From CAIMZW01 sp037135095 (lineage in GTDB: Bacteria > Actinomycetota > Actinomycetes > Nanopelagicales > Nanopelagicaceae): a DNA stretch of 64,000 nucleotides. Positions 35,623-43,627 of the stretch are shown here, in pieces. The DNA lies in the NCBI GenBank assembly GCA_037135095.1, contig JBAXKZ010000004.1, positions 15,071 to 79,070 of the forward strand, written 5' to 3'. How positions within the stretch are numbered: position 1 is the stretch's first letter; each line of letters begins with the position of its first letter. A model generated the notes under the pieces. It was not told the DNA's origin. It did not search any database and saw nothing but the letters and a program-made list of their open reading frames with translations. The translations under genes and the position numbers were made by a program.

Positions 35623-35836
35623 CTTCTACGCCGCCAATTGCGCTCAGCACATCGAGTAAATCAGTTGGGTCAGATCCAGGTACGGCAACTGTAATGTCGT
35701 CAATGCCACGGCCCTCTTCGCTTCGAAGTACTACCAAGCTTCGGATATCACCGCCGGCGAAGCCAATTGCAGAAGCAACCGCACCAAGAGAGCCGGGGCG
35801 ATCAGGAAGCGCGATTTGAACTTTAAAGAGTGCCAT
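35597..35836 (-). CDS. Single ACT-domain protein
   Basis: A 79-residue protein consisting only of an ACT fold: FKVQIALPDRPGSLGAVASA, then GGDIRSLVVLR, then an ISVTPVL end. ACT domains bind amino acids or other small ligands and regulate partner enzymes. The partner is not evident. TATCCT seven bases before the ATG suggests a leaderless message, and a palindrome lies just upstream of it. The 3' end overlaps galK on the opposite strand. Confidence 0.85.
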   Translation of the reverse strand: MALFKVQIALPDRPGSLGAVASAIGFAGGDIRSLVVLRSEEGRGIDDITVAVPGSDPTDLLDVLSAIGGVEVISVTPVL

Positions 35837-35866
35837 AGGAAGCAGGATACACGTGAGCCATTACAG

Positions 35867-35879
35867 GGTTGTTACAACC
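35867..35879. promoter_or_regulatory. Palindrome upstream of the ACT-domain gene
   Basis: GGTTGT-T-ACAACC is a perfect 6-base inverted repeat with a 1-base centre in the 60-base gap between the ACT gene and the DoxX-Rieske gene. It lies about 20-35 bases upstream of the ACT gene's TATCCT -10, so it could be an operator for that promoter. Evidence is symmetry and position only. Confidence 0.35.
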
Positions 35880-35896
35880 GCATGTCTAGTTGCGAC

Positions 35897-36808
35897 TTAA
35901 ACCTGGACGATCTTATTTCCCGAGATCGCAACTTTGATCGCCGGTAGCGGAGTCGGTGCTGGGCCAGCTACAACGGCTGCTGCTTGATTGGGATCGTATT
36001 GGGCGCCATGGCAGGGACACATTATTAAATGATCAGCTGGAGAGTAAGCCACGGTGCAACCTTGGTGCGTGCAGAGTGCAGAGTAAGCAAAGACTCCGGC
36101 CTTGGTCCGAAAGAGGATTGCAGGTCCGCCATCTTTTGCTTGAAAGTTCATGGTCGCGCCAACTGGGAAGGCGTTAAGTTGCACAATCGCGCTTCCAGCA
36201 ACTGGTGCTGCAACCTTTTTCTTAAGTGCGCTGCCACCAAGCGAGGCGATAACTGCTGCAGCGCCGACTGCAAATAATTGCATTACTTGGCGACGATCGG
36301 CCAAATCGGGAATCACGCGTTGTCGAACTGCAACGCTTCGCCCCGAGGCCCGAACGCTCTTTTGATGAATCGAGAAGATCAGGGCAAGCCAAAGAATCAG
36401 GTAGGCGGTATCGCTACCGAGGAAATATGGTTTTACGCTCCAGGAAGAGGATAACCAGAGCATCGCCGACATCCCGGCGCCACCGACCGCAGCCAGGGTC
36501 AGGGCAATTCCACTGAGAACGGCAAATCCGATCGCAAATTCTGAGATCATCACAAACCAGCCAACCAGTGTGGCATGTTCGATCATGCGGCGAAGTAAAA
36601 AGGAGATTGGTGAGTGGCCAAGATAGCCAGTCAATTGGGCGCCGATGTAATGCGTTGAACCCTTGGAGAGGAAGCCGGGATCGGTGGCCTTATTCCAACC
36701 GGCGTAGACCCAAGTCAGGCCTAACCAAGCCCGCAGCAACGAAGTGGTCAAAGGTTGGTTCTTCCAGGACTTTGAAATGATCGATTGGGCCAACGGGTGC
36801 TCCCTCAT
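35897..36808 (-). CDS. DoxX-type membrane domain fused to a Rieske [2Fe-2S] domain
   Basis: About 303 residues. The N-terminal half is a DoxX/DoxD-like four-helix membrane unit (LRAWLGLTWVYAGWNK; ISEFAIGFAVLSGIALTLAA; YLILWLALIFSIHQKS). A further helix (RRQVMQLFAVGAAAVIASLGG) leads to an extracytoplasmic Rieske domain with CTHQGCTV and CPCHGAQYD (2 Cys, 2 His ligands intact). DoxD proteins belong to thiosulfate:quinone oxidoreductase; the fusion suggests electron transfer between the quinone pool and an unknown substrate. I start at ATG 36808, because an upstream ATG at 36898 lies inside tRNA-Asn. Coupled substrate unknown. Confidence 0.88.
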   Translation of the reverse strand: MREHPLAQSIISKSWKNQPLTTSLLRAWLGLTWVYAGWNKATDPGFLSKGSTHYIGAQLTGYLGHSPISFLLRRMIEHATLVGWFVMISEFAIGFAVLSGIALTLAAVGGAGMSAMLWLSSSWSVKPYFLGSDTAYLILWLALIFSIHQKSVRASGRSVAVRQRVIPDLADRRQVMQLFAVGAAAVIASLGGSALKKKVAAPVAGSAIVQLNAFPVGATMNFQAKDGGPAILFRTKAGVFAYSALCTHQGCTVAYSPADHLIMCPCHGAQYDPNQAAAVVAGPAPTPLPAIKVAISGNKIVQV

Positions 36809-36840
36809 TTTCGAGCTATATCTTCTAGTTGAAGTTAAAG

Positions 36841-36913
36841 CTCCCTGACTTGGACTCGAACCAAGAACCTGCCGATTAACAGTCGGCTGCTCTGCCAATT
36901 GAGCTATCAGGGA
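36841..36913 (-). tRNA. tRNA-Asn (GTT anticodon)
   Basis: A 73-base cloverleaf on the minus strand. The acceptor TCCCTGA pairs with TCAGGGA, the anticodon loop CTGTTAA gives anticodon GTT, the T arm is CTTGG-TTCGAGT-CCAAG, the discriminator is G and CCA is not encoded. It lies 52 bases after dnaG and 32 bases before the DoxX-Rieske start in the same direction. Confidence 0.96.
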
Positions 36914-36965
36914 TTATCTATCAGGCAGATGCGAACTCTAGCCCAAAGGGCGATCAAAGAAAAAA

Positions 36966-38786
36966 CTAGGTTATCTCCCCCAGGGCCAACTCCTTTTGAC
37001 TTCGACGAATCGCCTCTTTAGCGACCAATTCTGCGAAGGTAGCGTTATATTCCGCCTCATTTTCTATCGGATTTAGCCGCTGCAAATTGGATTTAATCTC
37101 GGCAATCGCCCTGGTTAGGGCGACTTCACGGAGGCGGGCAAAGATGCTCGTTATGTAGCGCTCCGAGACCTCTCTGTCGGTCCGAATCGGTTCGACCGTC
37201 AATTCTGTGATGAGGGCTCGAACCTCGGCGATCTCGGTCCGTTCCAATAAGTTTGGTATATCCATATCGGGAAGTTGATCGATCTGCTGGCGCAGCACCA
37301 GATAAGGGGTCCAAGTAAAAGCATTTGGCTCAAGCTCAGACCAAGCAGCGGCCATCGCGGGCATTTGGAGCCGGATCTTCAAAACTTCACGCTCTAGCGC
37401 TAAAACCGGATCGTTTAAATTCGCCGTCGGTTTAGCCAGTCCGCCACTTGGAGCGGCCGTTCCGACGCGTCGAATGGCGCTGGCAACAGTGTCGGTTTCT
37501 AGTCCCAACCAACCGGCAACTAGGCGCATATATTCGGGTCGCAATGAGGCATCCCGGATTTTTCCAATTAGTGGAACTACTTGGTTGAGTGCAGAGACTC
37601 GACCTTCGGCCGTTGAAATGTCATATTGGCTGATAACTGATTTCATGGCGAACTCAAAAAGCGGAACGCGGCGCGCTATGAGATCTCGAACCGCTTCATC
37701 ACCTTTTGTTTGGCGAAGTTCACAAGGATCCATTCCGTTTGGCTCGACTGCAACAAAGGTTTGGGCGACGAACTTCTGATCATCATCAAAAGCGCGAAGT
37801 GCAGCTTTTTGTCCAGCCGCATCGCCATCGAAGGTGAAGATAACTTCACCACGAAAGGAATCATCATCCATCAATAATCGCCGGATTATTCGGATGTGCT
37901 CATCACCAAATGCAGTTCCGCAAGTTGCAACTGCGGTGGTTATACCTGCTAAATGGGCAGCCATCACATCGGTATAGCCTTCAACAATAACAACTTGTCG
38001 CTTCTTCGCGATCTCTTTCTTTGCTAGATCCAAGCCATAAAGAATCTGACTTTTCTTGTAGAGCGGAGTTTCGGCAGTGTTTAAATATTTGGGTCCTTGA
38101 TCAACATCATCCCCCGCTAACTTTCGAGCGCCAAATCCGACAACATCGCCGGTAATATCTTTAATCGGCCAAACCAAGCGGTTGCGAAAACGATCTATTG
38201 GACCTTTTGTACCTTCTTTAGAGAGACCGGCAGTTGAAAGTTCAAGATCACTAAATCCTTGACCCCGTAAGGTTTTATAGAGGGCGTCCCATTCATCAGG
38301 TGCGTAACCCACGCCAAAAGTCTCCGCTGCCGCTTTATCAAAACCGCGTTTAGCGAGAAAGTCACGCCCAATCTGAGCCGGTCCTGGAAGCATTAGTGCC
38401 GCTCGGTAGAAAGCAACTGCGGCGGTGTTTGCCGCAACTAATCTAGAACGATTTACACCCGAAGTCGGCGCATTTCCAGTTCCGTCGTAACGCAAGGTGT
38501 AACCAATTCGTTCGGCCAATCGCTCAACCGTTTCGGTAAAAGTTAGATGCTCCAATTTCATTATGAAGGCAATAACGTCGCCGCCTTGCTGGCAACCAAA
38601 GCAGTGAAAGTATCCCTTGCTCGGAGTCACATGGAAGGATGGACTCTTCTCATCGTGAAATGGACAGAGACCTTTCTTCTGGCCGCCACCGGCATTTTTC
38701 AGCTGCACGTAGTCGCCAACGACCTCATCAATTGCGCTGTGATCTCGGACGTAAGTTACATCTTCGTCCCGAATTCTCCCCGACAT
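36966..38786 (-). CDS. dnaG: DNA primase
   Basis: The 606-residue primase makes RNA primers for replication. An N-terminal CHC2 zinc finger (CPFHDEKSPSF, then FHCFGCQQGGD), a catalytic core with a Toprim domain (VVIVEGYTDVMAAH; FTFDGDAAGQKAA) and a C-terminal helicase-interaction region are in order. It follows the dgt-like gene after nine bases; the dgt-dnaG pair is common in actinobacteria and links dNTP control to replication. Confidence 0.97.
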   Translation of the reverse strand: MSGRIRDEDVTYVRDHSAIDEVVGDYVQLKNAGGGQKKGLCPFHDEKSPSFHVTPSKGYFHCFGCQQGGDVIAFIMKLEHLTFTETVERLAERIGYTLRYDGTGNAPTSGVNRSRLVAANTAAVAFYRAALMLPGPAQIGRDFLAKRGFDKAAAETFGVGYAPDEWDALYKTLRGQGFSDLELSTAGLSKEGTKGPIDRFRNRLVWPIKDITGDVVGFGARKLAGDDVDQGPKYLNTAETPLYKKSQILYGLDLAKKEIAKKRQVVIVEGYTDVMAAHLAGITTAVATCGTAFGDEHIRIIRRLLMDDDSFRGEVIFTFDGDAAGQKAALRAFDDDQKFVAQTFVAVEPNGMDPCELRQTKGDEAVRDLIARRVPLFEFAMKSVISQYDISTAEGRVSALNQVVPLIGKIRDASLRPEYMRLVAGWLGLETDTVASAIRRVGTAAPSGGLAKPTANLNDPVLALEREVLKIRLQMPAMAAAWSELEPNAFTWTPYLVLRQQIDQLPDMDIPNLLERTEIAEVRALITELTVEPIRTDREVSERYITSIFARLREVALTRAIAEIKSNLQRLNPIENEAEYNATFAELVAKEAIRRSQKELALGEIT

Positions 38787-38795
38787 ATCGCTATC

Positions 38796-40031
38796 CTATT
38801 TGAGGTGGGAGTGAAGGGCATATGCGCCCGGATCGGTTAATGAGGCAACTTGATCGATCACAACTCTCATCCGCGCGGCATCGGTTGTGGCCAACTCCCA
38901 ATCATCCAAAAAGAATGACTCGAGAGTTTTGGGGGCGTTCTTTAAAACCGCGGCAACTAATTCGTGAATAAGAGTTTGCTGATCGGAATAACGCTTCTGC
39001 GAAGTTTCGGCATTAATTACATAGAAGCCAGAAATTGCTTTTAAAATCGCAACTTCGACTCGTTGCTCGCGGGGAATAATTAAGTCGGCACTATATCTGG
39101 TGAGGTCGCCGTCGCCGTAGCGCTCTCTGGTAGCACGTTCGGCAGCTAGGGCAAAGCGACCAATCAATTGACTAGCTAAATCCTTTAAGCCAGCAAGGTG
39201 GCGGTGGCTGCCGTCATATTCAGTTGGCCAGCATGAGAGCGCCTGCAACTTGATTAACGCTTGGCCAGCCTCATCGGAGGAAATGTCTGAAAGGTATGAA
39301 TTCTTCGCCACTGAAAATATTTCTGACAGATCGTTATTTAGATAATGTAGTTTTACTTGACCCGAAACAAGCGCATCCTCAAAATCATGAACCGAATAGG
39401 CAACATCATCCGACCAATCCATAATTTGAGCTTCGATCGCCGTCTTGCCCTCAGGCGCATCCAATCGCACCCAATTGAAGATATCTTGATCGTCATCGTA
39501 AACCCCAAATTTTTTGGAGTTAGTTGATCTTGGCCAGGGATATTTTGTGGCAGCGTCTAAGGAGGCGCGCGTTAAATTGAGTCCAACCGATCTGCCTTCT
39601 GGCGTTACGGTTTTTGCTTCAAGCCGAACCAGCAATCGAAAACTTTGCGCGTTTCCTTCAAAGCCGCCGCACTCTTGGGCAATCTGATTTAGGGCATCTT
39701 CGCCGTTGTGCCCAAAAGGTGGATGACCAATGTCGTGCGCCAGGCAGGCTCCCTCCATCAAATCTGGATCAGCGCCAAGGGACTCCCCCAGCTCTCGCCC
39801 AACCTGTGCACATTCAAGCGAGTGCGAAAGTCGAGTCCGAGGGAAATCTGCAGCCCAAGGGACGGCGACTTGAGTTTTGGCGGCTAATCGGCGCAAGGCA
39901 AAGGAGTGAATGATTCGCGCCCGATCGCGGGCGAACTCAGTTCGACCTGGTCGCTTGGCTGGTTCAAACATAAAGCGTTCGCGATCGAACTCGGAATACC
40001 CAGAACGTTCATGCGCTGCGCGAAGGACCAT
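38796..40031 (-). CDS. dgt: Deoxyguanosinetriphosphate triphosphohydrolase-like protein
   Basis: HD-domain dNTPase of 411 residues. Metal ligands are visible in TRLSHSLECAQVGRELG and in the HD motif ACLAHDIGHPPFGHNGEDAL; MDWSDDVAYSVHDFEDAL is another family block. It splits dNTPs to nucleoside and triphosphate. Nine bases separate its stop and the dnaG start. AGGAAA precedes the ATG and a TAGACT -10-like element is just upstream. Confidence 0.95.
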   Translation of the reverse strand: MVLRAAHERSGYSEFDRERFMFEPAKRPGRTEFARDRARIIHSFALRRLAAKTQVAVPWAADFPRTRLSHSLECAQVGRELGESLGADPDLMEGACLAHDIGHPPFGHNGEDALNQIAQECGGFEGNAQSFRLLVRLEAKTVTPEGRSVGLNLTRASLDAATKYPWPRSTNSKKFGVYDDDQDIFNWVRLDAPEGKTAIEAQIMDWSDDVAYSVHDFEDALVSGQVKLHYLNNDLSEIFSVAKNSYLSDISSDEAGQALIKLQALSCWPTEYDGSHRHLAGLKDLASQLIGRFALAAERATRERYGDGDLTRYSADLIIPREQRVEVAILKAISGFYVINAETSQKRYSDQQTLIHELVAAVLKNAPKTLESFFLDDWELATTDAARMRVVIDQVASLTDPGAYALHSHLK

Positions 40032-40043
40032 AGTTTCCTAAGT

Positions 40044-40670
40044 CTAATTCTTTAAATGATCGGATAGGTGAATACCAATACGGTCAGCGGTCTTATAGGC
40101 CAGATAAGCCCCGGTTTCGCGAATTAAATAGCGAATTCCGGTTCCAGTAAGCAACCCCGAGGTTGATTTTGCCGGTGCGCAACTAGCGCTCACCCCTAGA
40201 TCCTGCGCCATCGCCATTGCTCGGTAGCAATGAAACGGATCGGTAACGATGATCGCGCTCTTCCATTTGTGAAGCTTCATGGTTGCAACATAGGCAACCG
40301 TGCTGCTCAAGGTATCTCTTCCAACCGGAATCTCGATCAAGCGCGCTTTGGGAACATTCTTGGCCATCAAAGAGCGGTAACTGCTCATTGCCTCAGTTGT
40401 AGCATCGCCAGGAGCACCACCGCCCACGGAAATTATTCGAGAGGCAGCTCCACTTTCATAGACCTGATAAGCCTGATCGATTCGTGATTGCAATACCGGA
40501 GTTGGCTTCCCGTTAAATTGCGCTGCACCTAAAACGATTATCACATCGCTCTTCTTTGGAGTTGCGGAATTTCCGGTAGCCCAAATTTGAAAGGCTACGA
40601 ATAGCGGGATTATCACTATCAGAAGTAAAAGTGCCGAGATCGCTCTTCGCACTATCTTAAAGATAAACAT
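40044..40670 (-). CDS. YdcF-like (DUF218) membrane protein
   Basis: A protein of about 208 residues with one N-terminal helix (ISALLLLIVIIPLFVAFQIW) and a DUF218/ElyC-SanA-YdcF domain: SDVIIVLGAAQFNGKPTPVL, RIDQAYQVYESGAASRIISV, GRDTLSSTVAYVATM and VTDPFHCYRAM. Members are linked to envelope biogenesis, possibly carrier-lipid handling, but chemistry is not settled. I start at ATG 40670, directly after the dusB stop. A longer reading from 40736 runs into dusB. Confidence 0.88.
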   Translation of the reverse strand: MFIFKIVRRAISALLLLIVIIPLFVAFQIWATGNSATPKKSDVIIVLGAAQFNGKPTPVLQSRIDQAYQVYESGAASRIISVGGGAPGDATTEAMSSYRSLMAKNVPKARLIEIPVGRDTLSSTVAYVATMKLHKWKSAIIVTDPFHCYRAMAMAQDLGVSASCAPAKSTSGLLTGTGIRYLIRETGAYLAYKTADRIGIHLSDHLKN

Positions 40671-40672
40671 AG

Positions 40673-41845
40673 TTAGCCACCGGAAACGGAATCGTCGATG
40701 GTGATCGTTGCAATCTCGTCGGGATCGTTCAACCAACCATCAGGAAGTGATACCGGACGACCGTGGCTCGTGCGACCTCGCGGGGCATCACCTATTGCCG
40801 CCGGATATTGCTGGTCTTCCAATTGGGAAAGCAAATAATCTAACTCGCTCATGCTTACGACCATGCCAAATCTGGAGCGAAGTTCACGCGGCACCGAAAA
40901 TCCTTTTAAATACCAGGCCATATGTTTTCGCAGATCGCGCATCGCGCGGCCTTCACTCTCAAAGAAATCTACCAAAAGTTGACCGTGCCGAAAGATCAGT
41001 TCGCGAACTTGGAAGAGAGTTGGTTCGGATCTAGTGCTGCTTCCTTCGAAGGCTTGGACTAAATCAGCGAACAACCATGGCCGGCCCAAACAGCCACGAC
41101 CAACAACAACGCCGGCGCAACCAGTTTCAGCCATCATTCGCGCGCCATCCTCGCCACTCCAAATATCGCCATTGCCCAAGACTGGTACCCCGGTTGGCTT
41201 CAAATGTTCAACCAAATTTGCGATGGCAGACCAATCGGCTTTGCCCTCGTACATTTGTGCTGCGGTTCGCGCGTGAAGGGCCACCCAAGCGACTCCTTGA
41301 TTTGCGGCAGATTTTGCCGCTTCTAAATAGGTTAAGTGATCGGAATCAATTCCGATTCGCATTTTTACGGTAACCGGAACGCCATAGGGAGCTGCAGCTT
41401 TAACCGCAGAACCAACAATATTCTCAAATAGTTTTCGCTTGTATGGAAGCGCAGCGCCGCCACCACGTCTGGTCACTTTTGGAACTGGGCAACCAAAATT
41501 TAGATCTATATGGTCGGCCAGATTCTCTTTCATTAAGAGCGTTACTGCTAAACCCACTACTGTCGGGTCAACTGCATACAACTGGACCGAGCGCGGAGTT
41601 TCACCAACGCCTGGAGTAATCAGGCGCATCGTTTCTGGATGTCGCTCAATTAACGCTCTGGCGGTAACCATCTCGGAGACAAATAGCCCAGCACCTTGCT
41701 CTCGGCAGAGCGTGCGAAAGGCCGAATTAGTTATTCCAGCCATTGGCGCTAGCACCACAGGTGCGGAGAGAACCACTTCGTCATTTTCAAAGCCACCGTT
41801 TGAGATGGGAAGACGAAGTGGTTTAAAAGTAGGAGCTGTTAGCAC
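40673..41845 (-). CDS. dusB: tRNA dihydrouridine synthase
   Basis: FMN enzyme of 390 residues that reduces uridines in tRNA. Typical parts are VVLAPMAGITNSAFRTLCRE, the catalytic cysteine in LNFGCPVPKVTRRGGGAAL, TVKMRIGID, HARTAAQMYEGKADW and GNGDIWSGEDG. The start overlaps the end of glyS by seven bases. The C-terminal extension after about residue 330 is common in actinobacterial DusB. Confidence 0.94.
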   Translation of the reverse strand: MLTAPTFKPLRLPISNGGFENDEVVLSAPVVLAPMAGITNSAFRTLCREQGAGLFVSEMVTARALIERHPETMRLITPGVGETPRSVQLYAVDPTVVGLAVTLLMKENLADHIDLNFGCPVPKVTRRGGGAALPYKRKLFENIVGSAVKAAAPYGVPVTVKMRIGIDSDHLTYLEAAKSAANQGVAWVALHARTAAQMYEGKADWSAIANLVEHLKPTGVPVLGNGDIWSGEDGARMMAETGCAGVVVGRGCLGRPWLFADLVQAFEGSSTRSEPTLFQVRELIFRHGQLLVDFFESEGRAMRDLRKHMAWYLKGFSVPRELRSRFGMVVSMSELDYLLSQLEDQQYPAAIGDAPRGRTSHGRPVSLPDGWLNDPDEIATITIDDSVSGG

Positions 41846-43218
41846 CCCAACAACCGTGGTGCCAACCAGGCGGTTACCTGATCGATACTTATGCGCTCTT
41901 GCGCCATGGTGTCGCGATCGCGAATCGTCACGGCATTATCTTCGAGAGTTTCGAAGTCAATGGTGATGCAATATGGCGTACCAATTTCATCTTGGCGACG
42001 GTAACGGCGACCGATTGCTCCGGCATCATCAAAATCGACGCTCCAATTTTGGCGCAGCGCAGCTGCAAGATCCCGAGCCTTTGGCGATAGATCGGCATTT
42101 CTTGAAAGTGGAAGAACGGCAACCTTTATCGGAGCCAAACGATAATCCAACTTCATAACTGCGCGCTTTTCCATTTCGCCCTTGGCATTTGGCGCCTCAT
42201 CTTCGGTATAGGCATCCATCATGAATGTCAGCGCGGCTCGGTCAACGCCCGCAGCGGGTTCAATGACAAATGGCACCCAACGTTCATTCTTTTCTTGATC
42301 AAACCACGATAAATCTTTCCCGGAAGCGGCGCTATGAGCTTTGAGGTCAAAATCAGTACGACTGGCAATGCCTTCGAGCTCGCCCCATTCGATTCCGTTA
42401 AATTCGAATCGATATTCGATATCAACGGTTCGCTTCGAATAGTGCGAGAGCTTCTCTTTCGGGTGCTCAAAAAGTCGAAGTCGATCTGGGTTGATACCTA
42501 AATTTTTGTACCAGTCCAAGCGAGTATCGATCCAGTATTGATGCCACTCTTCATCAGTTCCGGGCACAACGAAGAATTCCATCTCCATCTGTTCAAACTC
42601 TCTGGTACGAAAGATAAAGTTTCCAGGTGTAATTTCATTTCGAAACGATTTTCCGATTTGGCCAATTCCAAATGGTGGCTTTTTTCGCGAAGTGGTTGCT
42701 ACATTTTCAAAGTTGATGAAAATTCCTTGCGCTGTCTCTGGTCGCAGATATGCCATGCCAGATTCATCTTCGACCGCACCCAAATAGGTCTTGAGCAGGC
42801 CATTGAATGGCTTAGGGGCGGTGAACTTTCCCTTATTGCCACAGTTAGGACAGTTGACTTCCTCCATAGAGGCTGGAGCTCGTCCATTCTTAGCTTCGAA
42901 AGCTTCTTGCAGATGATCGGCACGGTAGCGCTTGTGGCAAGCGGTGCACTCCGTTAATGGATCGGAAAAAGTTTCAACGTGACCCGAAGCTTCCCAAACT
43001 TCGCGAGACAAAATTACACACGAATCAATACCAACAACATCTTCGCGGCCTTGAACCATGGCGCGCCACCACTGACGTTTAACGTTGTTCTTTAGCTCCA
43101 CACCCAAGGGGCCGTAATCCCATGCCGCTCGGAGACCACCGTAAATTTCCGAGGAGGGGTAAACAAAACCTCGTCGCTTTGCAAGGCTAACAATTGTCTC
43201 TAAACGATCTGCGGCCAT
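41839..43218 (-). CDS. glyS: Glycyl-tRNA synthetase (single-chain class II type)
   Basis: Charges tRNA-Gly. The 459-residue protein is of the alpha2 type. Class II motifs are seen in ETAQGIFINFENV, FRNEITPGNFIFRTREFEQMEM (split here around motif 2) and the C-terminal motif-3 region FVIEPAAGVDRA. A zinc-type insert has CTACHKRY and CPNCGNKGKF. GGAAGCGAG upstream of the ATG acts as ribosome-binding site. The C-terminal anticodon domain ends at WLAPRLLGC. Bacteria use either glyS or glyQS type; this one is the eukaryote-like single chain. Confidence 0.96.
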   Translation of the reverse strand: MAADRLETIVSLAKRRGFVYPSSEIYGGLRAAWDYGPLGVELKNNVKRQWWRAMVQGREDVVGIDSCVILSREVWEASGHVETFSDPLTECTACHKRYRADHLQEAFEAKNGRAPASMEEVNCPNCGNKGKFTAPKPFNGLLKTYLGAVEDESGMAYLRPETAQGIFINFENVATTSRKKPPFGIGQIGKSFRNEITPGNFIFRTREFEQMEMEFFVVPGTDEEWHQYWIDTRLDWYKNLGINPDRLRLFEHPKEKLSHYSKRTVDIEYRFEFNGIEWGELEGIASRTDFDLKAHSAASGKDLSWFDQEKNERWVPFVIEPAAGVDRAALTFMMDAYTEDEAPNAKGEMEKRAVMKLDYRLAPIKVAVLPLSRNADLSPKARDLAAALRQNWSVDFDDAGAIGRRYRRQDEIGTPYCITIDFETLEDNAVTIRDRDTMAQERISIDQVTAWLAPRLLGC

Positions 43219-43278
43219 TTTGTTCTCGCTTCCGGCTGGCTGTCGGCTTAATCCTTGCTGGTCGCAAGAACGGCAATT

Positions 43279-43563
43279 TTACTCGCTTGTAGGGTTTATA
43301 TATGCACCGGGCTCATCGATCGCCCGAGCCAATAGTGGAATTGAGACCATCTTTACTTGATTATTGCTAAGCGCGCGCCGATAAGAGCCCACATCTTTCC
43401 AAATCGAGACCAAAGTCCAGAGACCCAGATCATCGGTGTTCTGACCGACTTCCCCCGATTTAAAGCCCTCACAATTAGCCAGGGCTTCCAGCGCGATCCC
43501 CGCAGCTGCTTGAAAAGAGGTGGCCTCGCTCTGTGGAATCTGAAATCGGGCAATTGCAAGCAT
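43279..43563 (-). CDS. Antibiotic-biosynthesis-monooxygenase (ABM)-like small protein
   Basis: A 94-residue ferredoxin-like-fold protein: LAIARFQIPQ, then ALANCEGFKSGEVGQNTDD, then LWTLVSIWKDVGSYRRALS, matching the ABM/dimeric alpha-beta barrel pattern. Family members oxidise small aromatics or degrade haem, but many have no known activity. TAGCCT six bases before the ATG gives a leaderless promoter, and a Zur box covers its -35 region, so it may be induced in zinc shortage. The biochemical role is unknown. Confidence 0.75.
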   Translation of the reverse strand: MLAIARFQIPQSEATSFQAAAGIALEALANCEGFKSGEVGQNTDDLGLWTLVSIWKDVGSYRRALSNNQVKMVSIPLLARAIDEPGAYINPTSE

Positions 43564-43569
43564 GGGAGA

Positions 43570-43575
43570 AGGCTA
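43570..43575 (-). promoter_or_regulatory. Leaderless promoter -10 of the ABM gene
   Basis: TAGCCT on the minus strand is followed by six bases and the ATG at 43563. The matching -35 position falls inside the Zur box. Confidence 0.55.
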
Positions 43576-43588
43576 CCCAGCATAAGTT

Positions 43589-43609
43589 TGAAAATGACAA
43601 CCATTTTCA
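43589..43609. promoter_or_regulatory. Zur box between the ABM gene and the zip-zur operon
   Basis: TGAAAATG-N5-CATTTTCA is a perfect 8-base inverted repeat that matches the known actinobacterial Zur operator pattern (TGAAAATG-type half sites). It is 8 bases upstream of the ZIP gene's TACCTT -10 and 14 bases from the ABM gene's TAGCCT -10, so it covers the -35 positions of both promoters. A ZIP transporter and Fur-family regulator directly follow, which supports zinc regulation. Confidence 0.85.
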
Positions 43610-43616
43610 TTTCTGC

Positions 43617-43622
43617 TACCTT
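43617..43622 (+). promoter_or_regulatory. Leaderless promoter -10 of zip-zur
   Basis: TACCTT is five bases before the ATG at 43628, directly downstream of the Zur box. No Shine-Dalgarno sequence is visible. Confidence 0.5.
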
Positions 43623-43627
43623 GAGCC

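Noticed and set aside
36809..36898. N-terminal extension of the DoxX-Rieske protein to ATG 36898
   Set aside because: That ATG is inside tRNA-Asn; the extra residues translate tRNA sequence.
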